Shown: positions 56,484 through 62,589 of the stretch, piece after piece
How the letters are laid out: each line of letters begins with the position of its first letter
Numbering within the stretch: position 1 is the first letter of the stretch
Assembly: GCA_000708835.1 (NCBI GenBank)
Contig: DF237316.1
Location: 30,033-92,621 of the forward strand
Direction of reading: 5' to 3'
DNA length: 62,589 nt
Origin: Klebsormidium nitens
Lineage: Eukaryota; Streptophyta; Klebsormidiophyceae; Klebsormidiales; Klebsormidiaceae
Made by a program: the position numbers and the translations under genes
Notes under the pieces: model-generated
The model's input: the letters and a program-made list of their open reading frames with translations, nothing else
The model's database searches: none
What the model was told of the DNA's origin: nothing

Positions 56484-58139
56484 GACTGATCTTTGAGAGT
56501 GCGCACCGCACCAGACTGACCATGGCACCCTCTCATGTTACCAGAACCTTTCAGCAGGATGGGACCCTGTAGGAAAGCCAGAGTGTTATTATCACTTTGA
56601 TTATAACAGAATACAGGTTGCATCAAAGCTGATACCGTGTGAACATGCGTGCTGCCCCCTCTCGCCTTCAAACGATAGATCAAAATTAGGCCGTTTGAGA
56701 CTGTGAGAAGTGGTACCCCAGCGGTAGGTTGAATGCGGATTGCAATTCTGTGAACTGCAACGGACGTGACAGGTCCTTTTCCGTTGGTAGATAAGGGATC
56801 AAGTGAGATGCTGAGCTCACCCGGCTCCAAAGCTGACGTGGCTGTGTCTTTCTCATCTTCATATTTAGGGCCTCGATAGGGTCGACGACATGCAGGATAC
56901 AGAATCTCTGCAGAAAAAGATGCTTCGTATACCAAATAAATGATGCAGCGCAAAAACTGCAGCGAGTTACAAAACTGTCATAGCATTGAGGCAGATTCTC
57001 TGCTATTAGAGGAACCCTTTCAAGGATGATGAACATGCCTAAAGGATGTGAAGAGCGAAAGAATGACGGCAACTCCGACAAATATCCCTTTGAAATCTCA
57101 CAGAGTATGTTTACCAACAGCTTTGCAAGCCTGCTTCTGCCATTGGTCCTGCGAAGAAATTAACAACTGCTGAGTCGACATTCTAAACCTGCGTAAATTT
57201 GAGCATCAGAACTTCTTACCCTTGAACCTCCGAGAGGTCTTTGCAATACTGCACTCCGTGACGGTTGCTTTTCGTTCTTTCCCAGGCAGCTTTGTGTGTG
57301 TCCCAATTCTGTCCTTCGCAACCATCATTTGGCAGCTAGCCATTCTTTCAGCCCCGTTGGTCTCCTGGAAACCTTGCAGCCCCACGCGAAAGCTTGTCTC
57401 TATCTTGAATTCCACTGCTACCTTTCGGAACTTCTCAAGAAGCTGACTTGCTCGTTTGGACACGATCTCCACGATTTGCTCTGCCACATTCTGCTGCTCG
57501 GCACAGATCGCATCTGATATTCTTGCTGCAAGCACCTGTTTAAGGAACACCACAATCAGATACAAGAGAAAGACACACCAGCTCAGCATTCATTATGACA
57601 GGCAGCAACAAGCGTATATTACAAAAAGCACTTCTTCGAATTCCACGTTCCAGACTTTGCTTTTCGAACCCAAATACACTGCCAACAAATGATGTTGAGC
57701 AAATGACGTCGTTCAAAATTCTGAAAAGCTTTGCCAGGTGTGAACACCGTAGACATGTTTAAACAACACACCAAGCACATGGAACAAGGATGCGTAAGCC
57801 ACCAGCACGAGAATGTTAAAAACGATAGATCAGGTAAGAAAGACTCACTTCAATCAAGCTGTCTTTTGCTTTTGGTCGCCAGCCCAATAATAGCACCTGG
57901 ATTCTCGTTCTACGAACTTTTGATAAGGTCTGGAAAAGCTGATGAAGTTCTTCTGCTCCGCGTTCTTCGTGAAGAACTTGGCGAATCAGCGAGTGGAAGT
58001 CCTTAACCTCAGGGAAAGCAGCATCCGTGTCAATCACGGCCAATAGGGCATCGACAACCACACCCATATTGTCGGTTTGGGCCAAAAGATCCTCTTCATT
58101 CAGTTCTTTGCTCGCCGTTTCACTTTTCAGCCCCTCCAT
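56484..58139 (-). CDS. Hypothetical multi-exon gene
   Basis: Two exons look sound. The first, 58139-57849 (97 codons), starts with ATG and contains an acidic/helical segment (VVVDALLAVIDTDAAFPEVK). The second, 57535-57220, continues with ARISDAICAEQQNVAEQIVE and a helix KRASQLLEKFRKVAVEFK, with donor GTAAGA. Further candidate exons lie near 57151-57118, 56913-56829 and 56571-56500, each with a good acceptor (CTTCGCAG, TTCTGCAG, TCCTACAG). In one frame they give AKLL|RFCILHVVDPIEALN and then LKGSGNMRGCHGQSG. The phase between the second exon and these three does not close as read, so an intermediate exon or an error is likely. No family was recognised; helices dominate. Confidence 0.4.
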
Positions 58140-58848
58140 GCTGGCGTCTGATTGCTGATAGCCCCTCGTGGGACACGGATCGACCGTGCTAACTGCAAAT
58201 GCCAATTCTTCAACAAATCACAGACGAACAGGCTTCTTGAAGTTGAAGCATTTAGCAGGTGTTTGGGTGTTAAAAGCCCGCACTCGCACCTAACAGCAGT
58301 CGCACGCTTTCCTCCGCCCTTGCAAACGTTCACTGTTCCGACCTTCTGAGGCCAATGAGGTGGCGACGCTGTGCTAACAACTGCGGCCGGTGGCACGCGC
58401 TCAATTTCGGCGCCGTCAAACCCTTCAAACCCCTTCGTTCTCGCGCTCTTGGCGCGCGCGCGAAGGGGGCGTCCGTACGGGGCGGCGCGAGTCTCAAAAT
58501 CCACCCAACTTTCTCGGCCGTCCAATGAGCAGGGTTTATCCGAGCGCCGTTGATCCGAGATTCGGCTGAAAAGTGCAGAAACTGCCCGGTACGTCCGTGC
58601 ATCTCATAAGCTATGCGCTGTCAGTCGGAGTTGCAGCAAGCTTGCAGTCTGCCACAGGTCCACTAGTACAGTACCGGGGGCACCACGAGCATGTCAAGGC
58701 GCCTGGCTGGAAGCGGAAGCGCATTTTGGCAGGAGCCTGAGCAATGCGGCCTTTTGTGATTCCCGTTTCAAGTCGCTCACTTGGAGTTCCGAGCTACACC
58801 GGCCTACTTCGGTGCACAACCCGACCATTCAGCTCATGATTAGCGTGT
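58140..58848. other. Intergenic, no gene seen
   Basis: This is the upstream side of the hypothetical minus-strand gene. The frames present are GC-rich and lack family similarity or splice support. Confidence 0.4.
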
Positions 58849-59836
58849 ACCAGGAAATGGTGTATTCGTTCTTAGGAATCTGATGGGCCTCTTTTTGGTA
58901 CACCTCCAGGCTGCAGGGTATGGCTGGGCGGCTGAGCTTATCAAGCATCACTGGCACTGATCCGACCATCCAGCTCATGATGGGCATGTACCAGGAAACG
59001 ATGTATTACTTCTTAAGAATCTAATGGGCGTTTTCTGGTACATTCTGCAGGGCATGGCCGGGCTCGCCCCTTGAAACGGAATTCCAGCCATCCAGCGCAC
59101 AATGAGAGTGTACCAGAAAACGCTGTATTACTTTCCCAAGAATCTAATGGGCGTTTTTGGTACAACGTGCAGTGCATGGCCGGGCTCGCCCCTTGAAACG
59201 GAATTCTAGCCATCCAGCACACTGTCAGCGTGTACCAAGAAATGGTGTATTAATTCTCTGAGAATCTAATGGGCCTCTTTTTGGTACACTGCCAAGCTGC
59301 TGGGTATGGCTGGGCTTGCAGCCCCTCAAACGGAATGCCTGCCATCCAGCGCACAAATCAGCGTGTACCAAGAAACCGCGTATTACTTCTTAAGAATCTA
59401 ATGGGCGGTTTCTGGTACATCCCGCAGGACATTGCCGGGTCTGCAGAAGCTTTGAGGCCGCTGCAGCTTTCTGGCGGCGGGACACTCGGTGAAGTACAGC
59501 CATATGCTTTCGAGTCGGGGAACGATCGTGTGTACCAAGCAATATTACACTTCTTCTCAAAAATCTAATGGGCATTTCTTGATACATCTTGGCAGGCATG
59601 GCCGGCCCCTTAAACGGTGTGAGCGTTTCATTTGGGAGACAGCTCAGAGGGAGTCGTGAACGTGTACCAGAAAACGATGTGTTACCTCTTTAGAATCTAA
59701 TGGGCGTTTTTCTGGTACACCTCCGAGTTGCAGGGTATGGCCAGCCTCGACTTCCAACCATCCAGTCCGCGATGAGCCTGTACCAGGAAACGCTGTAGTA
59801 CTTCTTTAGAACGTAATGCGTGCTTTTTGGGTACAC
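58849..59836. repeat. Eight tandem hairpin repeats
   Basis: A ~55-base unit starts with GTACCAGAAAACG-like sequence, continues with TGTATTACTTCTTAAGAATC and TAATGGGCG, and closes with TTTTTGGTAC, so the ends form a hairpin. Copies lie near 58849, 58986, 59111, 59232, 59367, 59531, 59661 and 59779. The spacing is about 118-164 bases. Between them, a second shared motif (GGCATGGCCGGGCTCGCCCC and GCCATCCAGC) recurs. Confidence 0.85.
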
Positions 59837-60013
59837 CCTCAAGTTGCAGGGTGTGGGCAGCAGCTTTGGTCCTGATGGACCACACATGCCAATTGATGGT
59901 TATCAGGAATTGGGTTTTTTGCTGAAAAGAACCCGCGTCAAGTTTGCAAGGTGTGGACCAACGTCGGGCGGCCATCGGGCCCACTGCATGACGTTCAACT
60001 TTGTGTTCCGGGC

Positions 60014-61945
60014 ATGATGAGCGGAATTCAGGGTTGCTGCAGAGACTTAGGGCCATCGAAACGTGCTCAAACTCACAGCTTTCTCCTCGGTCCCAGGATG
60101 AATCCAATGACGGCGTCCCGTGACGAGAAAGGACCCTCCGACATCGTTCTCGTTGCATTGACCACCCCTGCGGCCTCGGCGAGCCTGCACGAGAACCTGA
60201 AGGCCGGTCAAGCCGTCAGGAGTTGTGCGGCGGTCCACTTCGAGGGTCCGGCTCCCGTCTTCGGCGACATTAGGAGCGTCCCGGCTGCCATCCCGCCCCT
60301 ACCAAATGCTGGTGGCGTGCGAGGAGGCCGGCCCTCCTTCGCGGCCAAGCAGGGGGGAACCGACTTCAAGTTCGATTACGGGCTCGCCTTCAGCCTGCGG
60401 CCTGCCGGAGCTTTTGCTCGGGGCGGTTTCGGCTCGACGTGCCTTGGGCGCACCTGTGGCGGAAAGGGGGCGGTCTACGCCCGAGGGAGCGAGCCCTTTA
60501 TCTGGGAGAGGAAACGAAATCGAGGCGGGGCCCTGGTTTGCCGAGGCGGAGGGGGGCACCTCATGTGCTTGCGGTGCGTGGAGGCCGAGTATGAAGCTGG
60601 GCGCCCCTTTGTCTCGAGCGCGAGCGGGTGCCCCATTCCTCAGCACGAGCTCTTTACTAAGTATGAAGCCCTCCCCGATTCGAAGGAGCTTCGAGCGGTA
60701 CGGCCAGGGGAGGACGCAAGCGAGGGCGGCCATCAGTTCTTCGTTCAAAGACGAGATCTCGACCCATGTCCGCACTGTCGCAGCAAGCCCAAGGGGGCTG
60801 CCCCAGCAAGGCGTGGTGTCAAGCGAGCGCTTGAAGAAGGACCAAGCCCACGAGAACTCGGCACGGTGGCGGTTCTCTCAGAGATGAGCCGAAGCAAGAT
60901 CCCACCGATGGCTGTCGCCCCAGGCCTTTTCCTTGTGCCTCTACTCGATGACTCCAGTGGGCGCCTTCTGGACATCTCAACGACGGATCAGGGCCTCGTC
61001 AATGTCCCTCGACTTGTCAAGGTTGACCATATGGGCAGCTTTCGGTGCTTGTGCGGACAGAGGGCGTGCCGGGACCACGACATGGCGTTTCTTGAGGAAA
61101 CTCGGCTCATGGGCGGTTGGTGGCAGGGCGGAGACCCCATTTTCAAAGCCTTTGACGAAAGCCGCCCTTTCGTGCGGGAGATGACGAGCGGCGTGCCTTG
61201 GGTTTTGCCACTTGACCATCGGGGACGGTGCTTGGGGGGGGTGTTGCATGGGCTAGACGCGGAGGCGTGGAGAGGCGGGCCGCAGCTGCGGGTCTTTGTT
61301 GGGAGTGACCCTGGAGAGGAGCCCGTGGTCTGCGTGCTTGGAGGGGAGACTGCACACTGCAGCGGCGTCGACTGCTCGGGTTCGGAACGCTGCCGGCACC
61401 TTCTAAGGGTGCTCTCGAAGCAAACCTTGCCCCTGACAGAGCGCGCAATCGACAGTGGGTGCAATTTAAGCGAGGCAACGCGGGTTTATGCTGAGAGACG
61501 CGCCGAGAGAATCGCGCAACGGGAAGCGGGGGCGAGGATGCTCTTGGTCTGCAACGACCCCGTGTGCCGTCCGCCGGACTCGAAAGTCGAGTGCACCCAT
61601 CAAAAGACTCTCGAGCCCTGGGAGTGTCTCTCGGCGGCGGCCCTCGACACGGGGCACGGCCACAAGAGGGTCGACACTGTCATGAGCCGGGGCGGAGCAA
61701 GTGTGACTTGCCTCTGTGAGCGTTGGGGCGAGGAGGGCGTGCGGCGGCGGGACAAGGCCAAGCACTTTTGCGCCCCACGGCCCGCCGAGGCGCTCGCGCC
61801 CTACGGCCGGCCATGGCAGATGGAGAGCAGAAAGGCGGCGCTGACGACCGCTGGAGCGCGCTACGAGGTCACTACCTATTGGAGGGTATGCCGCATCGCT
61901 CCGGGGAGGGAGGCGGCGTGCTGCTCGGTAATGTACGACGGTCAG
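60014..61945 (+). CDS. Cysteine-rich, transposon-like protein, probable first exon (continues beyond window)
   Basis: A 644-codon frame begins at the ATG at 60014 (60101 is an alternative) and ends at a plausible donor (GGTCAG|GTGGGT). The unspliced frame stops at 62023. Several Cys/His clusters look zinc-binding: LMCLRCVEAEYEAG, DPCPHCRSKP, FRCLCGQRACRDHD, CSGVDCSGSERCRHLL (SWIM-like C-x5-C-x-H) and VTCLCERWGEEG. A basic linker (GVKRALEEG) separates the first two from the rest. Long cysteine-rich N-terminal parts of this kind occur in some large eukaryotic transposase genes, for example those associated with KDZ transposases, but no transposase core is present here. It is GC-richer than its surroundings and lies directly downstream of the hairpin repeats. 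Assignment to a transposon is inference. Confidence 0.5.
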
Positions 61946-62074
61946 GTGGGTATCAACATCCAAATCAATTGCATTTGCAATTCTCTGTCTTCTCCAATCG
62001 GGCCATCCCTCTTCTACTTTTAGCTTCACGGGCCTTTTTGAGACCTTGTGGCCCGTTATTCTCCTGAAGCGCTC

Positions 62075-62530
62075 TCAAAATAACGTTCCACTTGAGATAG
62101 TATCGTGCTTTATATGACGGTCTTGGATCCGGCACCCATGGCAGGCCGGAGAGATTACGGATCCGGTCTTGCGCCGAGCATCCATTGTGGTCAAACAACC
62201 CAAAACGGTGTATCGCCTTCCAATACAATCATCGCAAACTGCGGCAGAAGAATGAGGAGGGAAAGGCCATCGAAAGCATAGATCGGTCTGCTTACATAAC
62301 ATACATTTTTGCATGGGATACACTTTTGTGCAAGGATGCGGACCTGGCAAAGGCATCTTTGTTGATTGTGGATAGTGGTGCAATGATGTTCCAATGTAAG
62401 CGTGTGCGTCCTTGCACGTACATGCGGCATTTGAGAGGTCTTCAAGATCAAGCATTCCATTGTGAGCAATGATGCTGAGCACGGACCCAAATTGTGCGTT
62501 TGCGTTCATGCCAATATTTGACATTTGCAC
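62075..62530 (-). CDS. Small F-box-like / C4 zinc-finger-like protein, possibly incomplete
   Basis: The 151-codon frame starts with ATG. Residues 16-48 (SVLSIIAHNGMLDLEDLSNA, then ACTCKDAHAYI) resemble the helices of an F-box. A four-cysteine cluster follows (KCMLCKQ ... VCDDCIG). Similar F-box plus zinc-cluster proteins are common, often in lineage-specific families. The frame may extend upstream beyond the window, so the start is uncertain. Confidence 0.35.
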   Translation of the reverse strand: MQMSNIGMNANAQFGSVLSIIAHNGMLDLEDLSNAACTCKDAHAYIGTSLHHYPQSTKMPLPGPHPCTKVYPMQKCMLCKQTDLCFRWPFPPHSSAAVCDDCIGRRYTVLGCLTTMDARRKTGSVISPACHGCRIQDRHIKHDTISSGTLF

Positions 62531-62589
62531 TAGCCTTTAAATGAAGAAGGCCATCTCAAACGCAATGATGATTGACCCTCTTGACTGCT

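Noticed and set aside
60225-60887. 220-codon frame, plus antisense frames at 60299-60775, 60988-61464 and 61466-62029
   Set aside because: They overlap the cysteine-rich exon in other frames. Ordered Cys/His motifs support only the main frame.

Overview
The window is eukaryotic nuclear DNA, most likely from a green or streptophyte alga. Spliceosomal introns interrupt almost every host gene, usually with GTGAGN or GTAAGN donors. The gene set includes an LRRIQ1-like cilium-type protein and a plastid-type Ycf45/SpoIIIAA ATPase. A telomere-like CCCTAAAA run also occurs, a unit known from green algae. A Klebsormidium-like alga would fit, but that name is inference. One assembly gap of 555 N lies at 24110-24664.

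Left part (1-8.3 kb): the window opens on the 3' end of a transposase-like gene (305-602). A virus- or transposon-like block follows. It holds a primase-polymerase/SF3 helicase gene broken by one in-frame TAG (4173-1501), a divergent small ORF, and a tyrosine recombinase that lacks its C-terminal catalytic end (5658-4678). Two similar hairpin sequences lie at 79-148 and 7320-7387, on either side of this block.

Middle part (8.3-28.5 kb): three related minus-strand loci (A 14188-8319, B 22751-19605, C 28231-25385) descend from a second primase-helicase gene that carries spliceosomal introns. Each starts with the same ~60-codon first exon. A long series of ~22-43 codon repeat exons follows, separated by ~130-155 nt introns. 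Those introns contain a short element with inverted ends (AATAGTTTG...CAAACTATT), which makes them look like introners. A keeps all domains but has frameshifts and a stop. B has lost most of the enzyme through two in-frame deletions. C ends at the edge of the primase domain. Between the loci, on the plus strand, sit a 3'-5' exonuclease/Ycf45 ATPase fusion gene (14994-18583) and a WD40 gene whose repeats fall in the assembly gap (23485-24718).

Right part (28.5-62.6 kb): ordinary host genes. These are a PGAP4-like membrane-anchored glycosyltransferase (30077-31586), a nine-exon LRRIQ1-like gene on the minus strand (42820-32980), and a thirteen-exon secreted fasciclin/amidase fusion gene (44456-53541). 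The last contains a series of decayed duplicates of its catalytic exon. A poorly resolved minus-strand gene follows at 58139-56484. The window ends with eight tandem hairpin repeats, a cysteine-rich transposon-like first exon that probably continues beyond the window, and a small minus-strand F-box/zinc-finger-like ORF.

Exon boundaries for the exonuclease/Ycf45, glycosyltransferase, LRRIQ1-like and fasciclin/amidase genes were derived by hand from splice motifs and phase agreement. All their junctions close in frame, but the LRRIQ1 exon-5 acceptor was chosen among several candidates.
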